NCBI GenBank assembly: GCA_003170995.1
Contig: PMXT01000053.1
Coordinates: forward strand, 4,688 to 19,788
DNA length: 15,101 nt
Direction: 5' to 3'
DNA from: Actinomycetota bacterium
Lineage (GTDB): Bacteria > Actinomycetota > Thermoleophilia > Gaiellales > Gaiellaceae
Positions 5,694 through 12,653 of the stretch are shown here, one piece after another (within the stretch, counting starts at the first letter, position 1; every line of letters starts with the position of its first letter). Under the pieces are notes generated by a model. It was not told the origin of the DNA, searched no databases, and saw nothing but the letters and a program-made list of their open reading frames with translations. A program made the translations under genes and the position numbers.

Positions 5694-8600
5694 CTAGCTC
5701 CCAACAGAAGAAGCGGCGGCTAGCCTCGGCGGTGCGCCGGGCAAGTCCATCCCAGCGCAGACGACTCCGTTCGCCGGGCAGTCCGAGCAGGCAAACGTGC
5801 TTGGGATCGGGGGGAATTCGCCGCCGGCGACCTGTTCGATCACGGCACCGAGCTCGCGCTCCAACTCGGCTGCGTCCCCGGCGCCGTAGCTGGCGCTGAC
5901 GACCGCGTCGGGCCGCTCGAGGAAGGCGTAGGCAACCTCCACCTCCTCGTAGCCGGCGCGCAGGCAGGCAAGCGCGTAGACCAGCCGCTGCATGCGGTAC
6001 TCGCTCTCGACGATCTGCGCCGGCTCCCGATCGATTCGGTTCGTCTTGTAGTCGAGCACGAAGGCCTTCCCGTCAGCGAAGGAGACGACATCGAGGAAGC
6101 CGTTCACAAGCGCCTCGCCATGCTCGAAGACGAAGTTGAGCTCGGTCGCAAGTTGGGGTAGCTTGGCCACTCTCTGTGCCAGCTCGGAGTCGCAGTAGTT
6201 CGAGACCAGGCGCGCGATTCGCTCCAGGTCTTCGTCGCTCGCCGCAGGGTGGCGCAAGCGCACGCTCTGCTCGAGCTCGGCGAGAGCCGGCGTTTTCGGC
6301 GCGGTCAGATCGATCGCTTCGAGCAGCTCGTGCACGGCGCTGCCAAGCTCGGTGGCCACCAGCCCGGCGACCCCTGCATCAATAGGGCGCTGCGGTAGTG
6401 GCTTCAGGCCACAGACGCGCTCGGCGAAGTAGCGGTAGGGGCAGCTCTTGAACAGCCTGAGCGAGCTGTAGGAAAGCCGACGCGGCCGGTATAGGGACGG
6501 CGAAGCGATCGGCTCGAGCGGCTCGAGCGTGGCGGCAGACTCCGAAGCCGGCGCCAGGCCCTGCCCGAAGAGCGAGAGCTGAGCAACGGAACTGCTCTCT
6601 TCAGCACCGGCGACCTGCTCGGACCGCTCGGCCTGAGGCTCGAAGCGATCGACACGCAGGAGCACGCTCGACTCGCCACAGGCGATCTCCCCGAGCTTTT
6701 CTCCGGCCTGCTCCAGCACGTCCGTGCCTAGCCGCTCGAGGATCCATCCGATCGGCGTCTCGCTATCGGCGGCGCTCTCTTGGTCGATCGCTCCGGAAAC
6801 GATCAGGCGCTCGATCGCGCGCGTCATCGCCACGTAGTAGAGGCGCCGGCGCTCGGCCTCCTCCCGGGCGACGTCTAGCTCGCGCACCTGCTCGTAGCCG
6901 AGCACGGGACGACGCTTACCGCCGCTCGGGTCGGCGACCCGAAAGCCGAGCTGCCCGGCGGACGGGCAGAGGATCTCATCGGACGAGGGGCGAGGTTTCG
7001 CGCGGCCGGCGTCGGCAACGACCACCACCTTGAACTCCAGCCCCTTGGCGGCGTGGATGGTGAGCAGCCGCACCGAGTCGGAGCCCTCCTCCTCGGCCGG
7101 CGCCTCCTGAGCCGAGGCCCCAGCGGCGCCGAGGTCGGTGACGAAGCGGACGAAGCCCTCGATGTCGGGCCCGCGCAGCTCCTCGAAGGAACGGGCCATC
7201 CGCGCCAGCTTGCGCACGTTGGCGTAGCGTTGGCGCCCGTCCCACTGCGCCAGCAGCGCCAGGTCGTAGTCGTGCTCGCAGACGATCTGCTCGCAGAGCT
7301 GCTCGAGCGAGAGCACCTCCGCCGCGGCGGCCAGGCGCTCGTAGCGCTGGTGGAAGGCACGCATCAGGCGCTCGTCGCCGGCCGAGAGCCCCGGTGGCAG
7401 GCTGCGCTCGAGCCCACAGAAGAGCGGACGCTTGGGCGCGGCGCGCCTGAGCAGGAAGAGCGCGTCATTCGAGACCCCAACGAAGGGCGAGGCGAGCACG
7501 GTGCAAAGCGCCTCGTCGTCGTAGCGGTTGTGAAGCAGGCGCAGATAGGCGAGCAGATCGAGTACCTGCTGCTGGCCGTAGTAGCCGCGGCCAGTTGCGC
7601 GGTAGGTGGGAAGGCCGAGCGCCCGCAGCTCCCGCTCGTAGAGCTCGGCGTCGGTTCCGGCCGCGAAGAGGTAGACGATCTCGCCCGGCGCAGCCTGGCC
7701 GCTTTCCACCAGCTCGTGCACGCGCGCGGCGATGTGACGAGCCTCGGCACGGCGCCAGTCGATCGCGGAGTCCGCGTAGCTGGCCTTGTCGGTCACCAGC
7801 AGCTCGACCGCCGGGCCATCGACCGGAGCGAACTCGGCGGCCGCGGCGAGCGGCTGGTAGCCGGCACCGAAGTCCGGCCCGAAGAGGCGGTTGACAACGC
7901 CCAACACCTGCGGGCGAGAGCGGTAGTTCAGCGTCAGATCGAGCACACCGCCCGACTGCGAGCGGCGCTCGCGAAAGACGTCGACGTCGGCGTGGCGGAA
8001 GCGGTAGATCGACTGGAACTCGTCGCCGACGAAGAAGAGCTCCTCGACCCCGGCGGCGTCCGCCGACGAGGCGGCCCCGACCTCGCCTGCGAGCAGATCG
8101 ATGATCTCGCACTGCAGGCGGTTGGTGTCCTGGAACTCGTCGACCATCAGTGAGCGGAAGCGCAGCCGCTCGCGCTCCAGCACCGCCGCATCGCCTTTCA
8201 GGAGGTCGCGCGCGTAAAGCTGCAGGTCCTCGAAGTCGAGCGTCGAGGCGGCATCCTTGGCCGCTCTGTAAGCGCGGTCGAACCCGAGCAGGAGTTCCTG
8301 CAACAGATCGCGGTCGTGCAACGCCAGCTCGTCCCAGGCGACCTGCTCGAGTGCCTGGCGCGCCTGCTCGTAGCCCTCCGTTCGCTCGCAGCGCCTGACC
8401 TTGAACCCGGCGAGACGGAGCAGCGTCTCGCTGCTCGGGCGCGCGTCGAGTAGATCGAGCAGCTCCCGAGCCGTGAGCCGAGCCGGCTCGGGAGCCTCGG
8501 GATCAGCCGCGAGCGCTTCGGCCTCCGCCCGCAGGGCAACTTCGCGCTCGGAACGGGACGGTGCCTCGGGAAGCTCGAGCTCGAGCGCCCGTCCGGCCGA

Positions 8601-9107
8601 GCGCAGCGCCTCGTGCAGCGAGACGATCATGCGCTGCAGTCCCCTGCGCCCGTAGGAGACGAGGAGTGTCGTTCGCTCGGGATCGCCGCTCGCGCAGAAC
8701 TCCTGTAGCGCCGTGGCGAAAGCCTCGCGCCCGAGCACGAGCGCCTGCTCGGCGTCGAGCACCCGAAAGCGCGGATCGACACCAGCCGCCACCGCGTTCT
8801 GACGCAGCAGCCGGTTGCAGAAGCCGTGGATGGTCGAGATCCAGGCGCCGTCTAGCTCGCGCGCGAGATCGGGCCTGCCCTTCTCCTGCAGAGTCGCGCG
8901 GATGCGGCCGCGAAGCTCGCCGGCGGCGCGATCGGTGTAGGTGATGACGAGCAACGAGTCGACCGGAAGCCCACGCTCGATGACCGCGCGACAGAAGCGC
9001 TCGACCAGCACCGTCGTCTTGCCGGTACCGGCGCCGGCCGAGACGAAGACCAGCCCGGAGGCCATTATCGCACGCTGCTGCTCGGGATTGGGGCTGCGCT
9101 CGCTCAT
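5694..9107 (-). CDS. addA: AddA-like helicase-nuclease (UvrD-type motor plus PD-(D/E)XK nuclease)
   Basis: This 1137-residue subunit of an AddAB-type complex should unwind and resect double-strand breaks for RecA loading. Helicase motifs in order: Q-motif NPEQQRAI (7-14), Walker A AGAGTGKTT (24-32), Walker B VDEFQD (322-327), GDEFQSIYRF (361-370), LNYRSRP (393-399), IHAAKGLEF (684-692) and YYVAMTRA (757-764). The nuclease domain (about 880-1120) has His926, Asp1006 and LDYKT with Asp1019 and Lys1021, followed by the QRLVYAL helix. Cys889, Cys1107, Cys1110 and Cys1117 form an iron-sulfur-type quartet. A low-complexity linker (about 825-870) contains QLSLF, a consensus beta-clamp motif. The ATG at 9105-9107 overlaps the addB stop as ATGA; a start at 9155 is open but would cause a 52-base overlap. 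AdnB is the main alternative name, but its partner here lacks a working motor. Confidence 0.9.
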   Translation of the reverse strand: MSERSPNPEQQRAIMASGLVFVSAGAGTGKTTVLVERFCRAVIERGLPVDSLLVITYTDRAAGELRGRIRATLQEKGRPDLARELDGAWISTIHGFCNRLLRQNAVAAGVDPRFRVLDAEQALVLGREAFATALQEFCASGDPERTTLLVSYGRRGLQRMIVSLHEALRSAGRALELELPEAPSRSEREVALRAEAEALAADPEAPEPARLTARELLDLLDARPSSETLLRLAGFKVRRCERTEGYEQARQALEQVAWDELALHDRDLLQELLLGFDRAYRAAKDAASTLDFEDLQLYARDLLKGDAAVLERERLRFRSLMVDEFQDTNRLQCEIIDLLAGEVGAASSADAAGVEELFFVGDEFQSIYRFRHADVDVFRERRSQSGGVLDLTLNYRSRPQVLGVVNRLFGPDFGAGYQPLAAAAEFAPVDGPAVELLVTDKASYADSAIDWRRAEARHIAARVHELVESGQAAPGEIVYLFAAGTDAELYERELRALGLPTYRATGRGYYGQQQVLDLLAYLRLLHNRYDDEALCTVLASPFVGVSNDALFLLRRAAPKRPLFCGLERSLPPGLSAGDERLMRAFHQRYERLAAAAEVLSLEQLCEQIVCEHDYDLALLAQWDGRQRYANVRKLARMARSFEELRGPDIEGFVRFVTDLGAAGASAQEAPAEEEGSDSVRLLTIHAAKGLEFKVVVVADAGRAKPRPSSDEILCPSAGQLGFRVADPSGGKRRPVLGYEQVRELDVAREEAERRRLYYVAMTRAIERLIVSGAIDQESAADSETPIGWILERLGTDVLEQAGEKLGEIACGESSVLLRVDRFEPQAERSEQVAGAEESSSVAQLSLFGQGLAPASESAATLEPLEPIASPSLYRPRRLSYSSLRLFKSCPYRYFAERVCGLKPLPQRPIDAGVAGLVATELGSAVHELLEAIDLTAPKTPALAELEQSVRLRHPAASDEDLERIARLVSNYCDSELAQRVAKLPQLATELNFVFEHGEALVNGFLDVVSFADGKAFVLDYKTNRIDREPAQIVESEYRMQRLVYALACLRAGYEEVEVAYAFLERPDAVVSASYGAGDAAELERELGAVIEQVAGGEFPPIPSTFACSDCPANGVVCAGMDLPGAPPRLAAASSVGS

Positions 9108-12085
9108 CTTCTCGACACCCGGCAAAGTGGCCCGAGCTGGCACCAGCTCGGGCAACGACCGCTCTCGGAGTGGTTTCCGTTCATCTCGCCCGAGCGCACA
9201 TCACGCCCGAGCGGATCGTGGCGCACATCGCCTGTACGAATGCGAGCGGCAAAGCGACGCGCGCTCGTCGCCGCCCACTCGACCTTGGCCCAGAACTCGT
9301 CCTCTGGCAGGTAGTCGTTGGAGACGAAACCGGGCACCCCGTCCTCGCGCGCCTCTTCACGCAGGAGTCCGCGCGACGGCCTCTCCCCCGCCAGCGCCCT
9401 GTAAACACCCCCCAGCGGTTCAACGCCGACGAGATCCCTGAGCACGAGCACATACAGCGGGAGCTGAAGCTTGAGCTCGGCCTCGATCTGGGCGGCCGAC
9501 TGAGCCGTCTTGCCCGACTTGTAGTCCTGAACCAAGCCACGGGCGGCGAAGGGGTCGAGGTCGATGCGATCGATCTTCCCCGAGACGGTCAAGTCGCCGA
9601 GATCGAGGCCGCGCCTGAGCTCCGGCGAGGAACGCTCGGTGCCGAAAGCGACCTCGAAGCGCCTCGGCACCAGCGGCAGTTGCGATTTGACCTCGTTTTT
9701 CAGGAAGTGCTCGAGGTCACGCCAGAGCCCCGCCTCCAGCTCTCTGCGCTCCAACTCCTCGAGCTCCAGCCGAACCTGACCGGTGACTGCCTCACTCAGG
9801 CACTCGCGCATGAAGTCGAGCGCCTGCTCGAGCTTGTCCGCCTCCACCTTCTCGCTCTTGAGCCGCTTCGGCAGTCCCGAATAAAAACGGTAGAGCGTCT
9901 GGTGGGCGACCGAGCCGCGCAGCTTCGCGTCGACCTCGCCGTCGATCTCGCGCGGCGAGACGATGCGCTCAACAAACCAGATCAACGAGCAGGTACCGAA
10001 GGCCTCGAGCTCGGTGACCGAGAAGGTGCCGCGCGCCTGCATCGCGTCGAGCACCACCGGGTTGATCAGCGCACTCGATCGCTCGAAGGCCTGTGCCGCG
10101 CGCTCGAGCTGCCGCTCCCAGCCGTTTGCCCGGGCGAGTGCTCGCGCCCGGATGGGCTCCGCAGAGGCCAGTGCCGCCAAAGAGCGTAGGCGCTCGCGCT
10201 CGTTGGGCGCCTCGGCGGTCTCGTCCCAGACGAGCTTCGAGAGCGAGCGGCGTTTCGTCCAGCGTTCGACATCCTCGACATCGAAGAGATCGCGCAGCTC
10301 CTCCCAGAACGGACTCGCCTGCCGCGGCGAGCCATCCTCGCTGGCCGACTCGCGCACGAGATAGAGCCTTTCGTAGGCGCGCGTACAGGCGTTGTAGAAG
10401 AGGAAGCGGTCGCGTTCCAGCTCCTCGGACGGCGGCGGCGTCACCATGGCCTGCTCGAGCTTCTCGCGCGCCTCGTCGCCGAGCAGCTGGTGCCTCGAGG
10501 AGCGGCGCGGGAAGCTGCCCTCCTCCAGCCCGATCACGAAAACAACGCGGAACCTCCGCGCCCGCGCCTGTAGGAGATCGCTGACCACGACCCGCCCCGG
10601 CTCGTCCGCGGAGCCGATCCGGACGGGGGCGCGATCGAGCGCCGCCAACAAATCGTCTCGCTCGAGCGGTTGCCCACTCAGCCTCTGCCAATCCTCGAGC
10701 TCATCCAAAAGCGTGCGAACGCTCTCGAAGGCGCGCAGATCTAGGCGCGAGCGCTCCGAGGCGGGCGGGTTCTCGAGACCGTAGGCGCGCCGCAACATCA
10801 GGGTGGTGAGCTCGCGCACGGCTGCGAGCGGTGAATCGGCGCTTGCCAGCAGCTCCAGATCGGCCAACTGCCGACCACCTCTGAGCGCGACCAGCTCCGA
10901 TTCGATGCGACCTGGGCTGTGTACCGCGCGACCGCGCAAGCGCCCCTCGAGGAAGTCCGCGCTCGAGCGGTTCAGCTCCGAGTAGGGAGAGCGCAGAAAA
11001 GAAAAGAGATCCGAACGCTCGCCGCCGGTCCAGACGAAGCGAAGCAACCCGCAGAGGGCGTGGCCGAACGGCGTCTGGCCGAGCCTAACCCGGCTTTCGA
11101 GAACGAAGGGAAGCCCGAAGCTCGAGAAGGCGATCTCGAGCGGGGCGCGTCGTCGCTCGAGCGATGGGCAGACGACGGCGATCTCCTCCGCCTCGACTCC
11201 TTGCCTGAGCAGCGTCAGCGCTTCCTCGGCCACAAGCTCGAAGGCCGCGCGCGCGCCCGAAGCCTCGAGGAAACGAACGGCGCCCTCGATCGGCGGTGCA
11301 GCCGCCGCGTCGGGCTCGAAGAGCTTGCGCTCGATGAAGGCCAGCGCAGGGTGCGCGTACTCGCTCGAGCGCGGCTCGAGCTCGGTTATCCGTCCGGGTG
11401 CGCGACGGGCAAGCTCCCGCTGGGTACGGGCGAGCGCAGCGAAGGCGACTCGTCCGGGCTCGTAGGGAAGCGCCACGGTGACCTCCGAGCGAGCGGCGAT
11501 CGCATCGAGCAGCTGCCACTGAGCGCCTGTCAGATCCTCGAAGCCATAGACGAAGAGCGGACGCCCGTGGGGCCAGACGTCTAGCTCGTTCGCCACGCGC
11601 TTGGCGACGAGCCAGCGCTCGCGCTCGCGATCGGCCAAACCCAGCCGCTCGAGCTCGGCCAGGTAAAGCGAGTAGAGCGAGCCCAGCTCACCCTCCATTT
11701 GCCCCGGTTCGACCAGCGCCGACTCGAGCTCGGCGAATCCATCGATCAAGGCATCGACGAAACCGCCAAAGCGAGCCGAACGCGCAAAAGAATCCAGCTT
11801 CGTTCGATCCAGCAGCGAGCGGACGAGCAGCCGGCGCTGCGCATCGCTGAGGACGCCGCGCGTACTCTCAGCGACAGCAAGCTCACGGAATAGGTCGTCG
11901 AAAGTCCCGACCCGGCCGGCAAACAGCGAGGGCGATCTACTGAGCAGATCTCGCTGCAATCGCCCGATATCACCGACATTCGGAACTACCAGGAACGGGT
12001 GCCGATCGAGCTCAGCGGAGAACTGCTCGAGCAGTCGTTCCACCTTGCCGGCATTGGCCGGCCCAACGAGAAGATTCAGCGACAC
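9104..12085 (-). CDS. addB: AddB-like nuclease subunit with degenerate helicase domain
   Basis: This 993-residue partner of AddA should contribute the second nuclease and DNA scanning. The N-terminus GPANAGKVERLL resembles a P-loop, but Val15 replaces the Ser/Thr that helps bind Mg2+. No Walker B DExxQ sequence is present, as expected for an inactivated AddB motor. AddB-type landmarks include FVYGFEDLTGAQ (178-189), VVFVIGLEEGSFP (514-526) and FYNACTRAYERLYL (563-576). The C-terminal nuclease has His728, GKIDRIDLD with Asp839, and VQDYKSGK with Asp854 and Lys856. Cys699 with Cys978, Cys982 and Cys988 (C-x3-C-x5-C) should hold a 4Fe-4S staple. The GTG at 12085 has no Shine-Dalgarno site but a TACGAT box six bases upstream, suggesting a leaderless message. 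It is shorter than Bacillus AddB (about 1160 residues). It is the first gene of the repair operon. Confidence 0.88.
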   Translation of the reverse strand: MSLNLLVGPANAGKVERLLEQFSAELDRHPFLVVPNVGDIGRLQRDLLSRSPSLFAGRVGTFDDLFRELAVAESTRGVLSDAQRRLLVRSLLDRTKLDSFARSARFGGFVDALIDGFAELESALVEPGQMEGELGSLYSLYLAELERLGLADRERERWLVAKRVANELDVWPHGRPLFVYGFEDLTGAQWQLLDAIAARSEVTVALPYEPGRVAFAALARTQRELARRAPGRITELEPRSSEYAHPALAFIERKLFEPDAAAAPPIEGAVRFLEASGARAAFELVAEEALTLLRQGVEAEEIAVVCPSLERRRAPLEIAFSSFGLPFVLESRVRLGQTPFGHALCGLLRFVWTGGERSDLFSFLRSPYSELNRSSADFLEGRLRGRAVHSPGRIESELVALRGGRQLADLELLASADSPLAAVRELTTLMLRRAYGLENPPASERSRLDLRAFESVRTLLDELEDWQRLSGQPLERDDLLAALDRAPVRIGSADEPGRVVVSDLLQARARRFRVVFVIGLEEGSFPRRSSRHQLLGDEAREKLEQAMVTPPPSEELERDRFLFYNACTRAYERLYLVRESASEDGSPRQASPFWEELRDLFDVEDVERWTKRRSLSKLVWDETAEAPNERERLRSLAALASAEPIRARALARANGWERQLERAAQAFERSSALINPVVLDAMQARGTFSVTELEAFGTCSLIWFVERIVSPREIDGEVDAKLRGSVAHQTLYRFYSGLPKRLKSEKVEADKLEQALDFMRECLSEAVTGQVRLELEELERRELEAGLWRDLEHFLKNEVKSQLPLVPRRFEVAFGTERSSPELRRGLDLGDLTVSGKIDRIDLDPFAARGLVQDYKSGKTAQSAAQIEAELKLQLPLYVLVLRDLVGVEPLGGVYRALAGERPSRGLLREEAREDGVPGFVSNDYLPEDEFWAKVEWAATSARRFAARIRTGDVRHDPLGRDVRSGEMNGNHSESGRCPSWCQLGPLCRVSRR
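9131..9152 (-). repeat. Perfect inverted repeat just before the addA start
   Basis: CCCGAGCTGG (9131-9140) and CCAGCTCGGG (9143-9152) flank two bases, so the addB message can fold a 9-bp stem with a four-base loop. It lies 23 bases before the addA ATG and encodes part of the iron-sulfur cysteine motif of AddB. It may tune translational coupling or mRNA stability, or simply reflect codon choice. Confidence 0.4.
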
Positions 12086-12091
12086 CGGTTC

Positions 12092-12097
12092 ATCGTA
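12092..12097 (-). promoter_or_regulatory. -10 box of a probable leaderless addB promoter
   Basis: On the minus strand TACGAT (12097-12092) ends six bases before the GTG start at 12085. The terminator at 12151-12186 separates it from the upstream gene, so addB needs its own promoter. No clear -35 box is visible. Confidence 0.55.
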
Positions 12098-12150
12098 GTC
12101 GGCGCCTGTCGCGAGACGGACACCATCTCGTCACGAACACCTAATCGCAA

Positions 12151-12186
12151 CCAAACAAGACGAGGGACGGTCACCCGTCCCTCGTC
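12151..12186 (-). terminator. Rho-independent terminator of the small zinc-ribbon gene
   Basis: Read on the minus strand, GACGAGGGACGG pairs perfectly with CCGTCCCTCGTC around the tetraloop GTGA (a GNRA type), followed by TTGTTTGG. The 12-bp stem plus T-rich tail, 21 bases after the stop codon, make this the strongest intrinsic terminator in the window. Confidence 0.85.
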
Positions 12187-12207
12187 GATACCGATCAGAA
12201 AGCTCTT

Positions 12208-12405
12208 CTAGGCAGCAGCATTCTTGGGCCGGCGGCCGCGACGAGCGACTGCATGCCCGGGCAAATCCTGGGCGCAGACCTCACAGAGGTCGGCTTGCTT
12301 CGCGCCGCGCCGTGCATCGGCGTAAGTCAAACGAAGCGTAGCCCCCTTACCGTCGTCGATCTCTTTGCTGCAGCTATCACATACGAGCACAGTTTTTCGA
12401 GCCAC
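12208..12405 (-). CDS. Small zinc-ribbon protein with basic C-terminal tail
   Basis: This is a 65-residue cytoplasmic protein. Cys9-Cys12 (CDSC) and Cys41-Cys44 (CEVC) form a four-cysteine zinc ribbon, with strand-forming segments TVLV and ATLRLTYAD between and around them. The tail (54-61, ARRGRRPK) is basic and loosely resembles an AT-hook or the DNA-contacting tail of Lsr2, though the exact RGRP core is interrupted. A nucleic-acid-binding role is therefore likely but unproven, and I do not recognise a named family. The GTG start at 12403-12405 is fixed by AGGAGGG (12410-12416) four bases upstream. A TACGAT box at 12444-12439 would give a leader of roughly 27 bases. A strong terminator follows, so it is probably monocistronic. 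It is divergent from the dehydrogenase gene. Confidence 0.82.
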   Translation of the reverse strand: MARKTVLVCDSCSKEIDDGKGATLRLTYADARRGAKQADLCEVCAQDLPGHAVARRGRRPKNAAA

Positions 12406-12409
12406 GAAA

Positions 12410-12416
12410 CCCTCCT
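12410..12416 (-). promoter_or_regulatory. Strong Shine-Dalgarno site of the small zinc-ribbon gene
   Basis: AGGAGGG on the minus strand lies four bases before the GTG at 12405 and decides that start. Confidence 0.7.
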
Positions 12417-12438
12417 ACCTAATTCGCAGAACTGTTTT

Positions 12439-12444
12439 ATCGTA
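12439..12444 (-). promoter_or_regulatory. -10 box of the small zinc-ribbon gene
   Basis: TACGAT on the minus strand, about 33 bases before the start codon. It is the same hexamer as in the leaderless promoters, but here followed by a leader with a strong ribosome-binding site. The -35 region is weak. In the rest of the 248-base divergent gap 12406-12653 I see only a short stem (CGTAG/CTACG, 12547-12561) and the dehydrogenase promoter. Confidence 0.45.
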
Positions 12445-12641
12445 GCGGAATTGGACGGTATAGGAAACCCTTGTCTTCTACCAGTCAGTTTATGAACATT
12501 CCCGCCTGGACTGAATCGAGCGCGCGCCTAATGACGAAGAAACAGTCGTAGCGAAACTACGTCGTTTATATTTCTTCGCCCAACCAAGCTCCAACCGTCG
12601 CGTAACGCAGAGAAGCGCGAGATTCGACTCGCCCAGACCGC

Positions 12642-12647
12642 TACGAT
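12642..12647 (+). promoter_or_regulatory. -10 box of a probable leaderless dehydrogenase promoter
   Basis: TACGAT ends six bases before the GTG at 12654, the same hexamer and spacing as at the PAS and addB genes. No Shine-Dalgarno sequence is present. Confidence 0.55.
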
Positions 12648-12653
12648 GGCACC

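Noticed and set aside
7053..8153. 366-residue plus-strand open frame opposite addA
   Set aside because: It is antisense to the conserved helicase motifs; the minus-strand reading is clearly the gene.
9170..10189. 339-residue plus-strand open frame opposite addB
   Set aside because: It is antisense to the AddB nuclease domain and has no recognisable domain of its own.
5694..12085. Dense CTCGAG and GAGCTCG words in addA and addB, considered as Chi-like or repeat elements
   Set aside because: They mostly follow from Leu-Glu and Glu-Leu codon pairs (CTC GAG, GAG CTC) in these Leu/Glu-rich proteins; no fixed orientation or spacing was apparent.
9104..12085. Reading the pair as mycobacterial-type AdnAB
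   Set aside because: AdnA and AdnB both have UvrD-type motors, whereas this upstream subunit has no Walker B or other motor motifs and fits AddB better.
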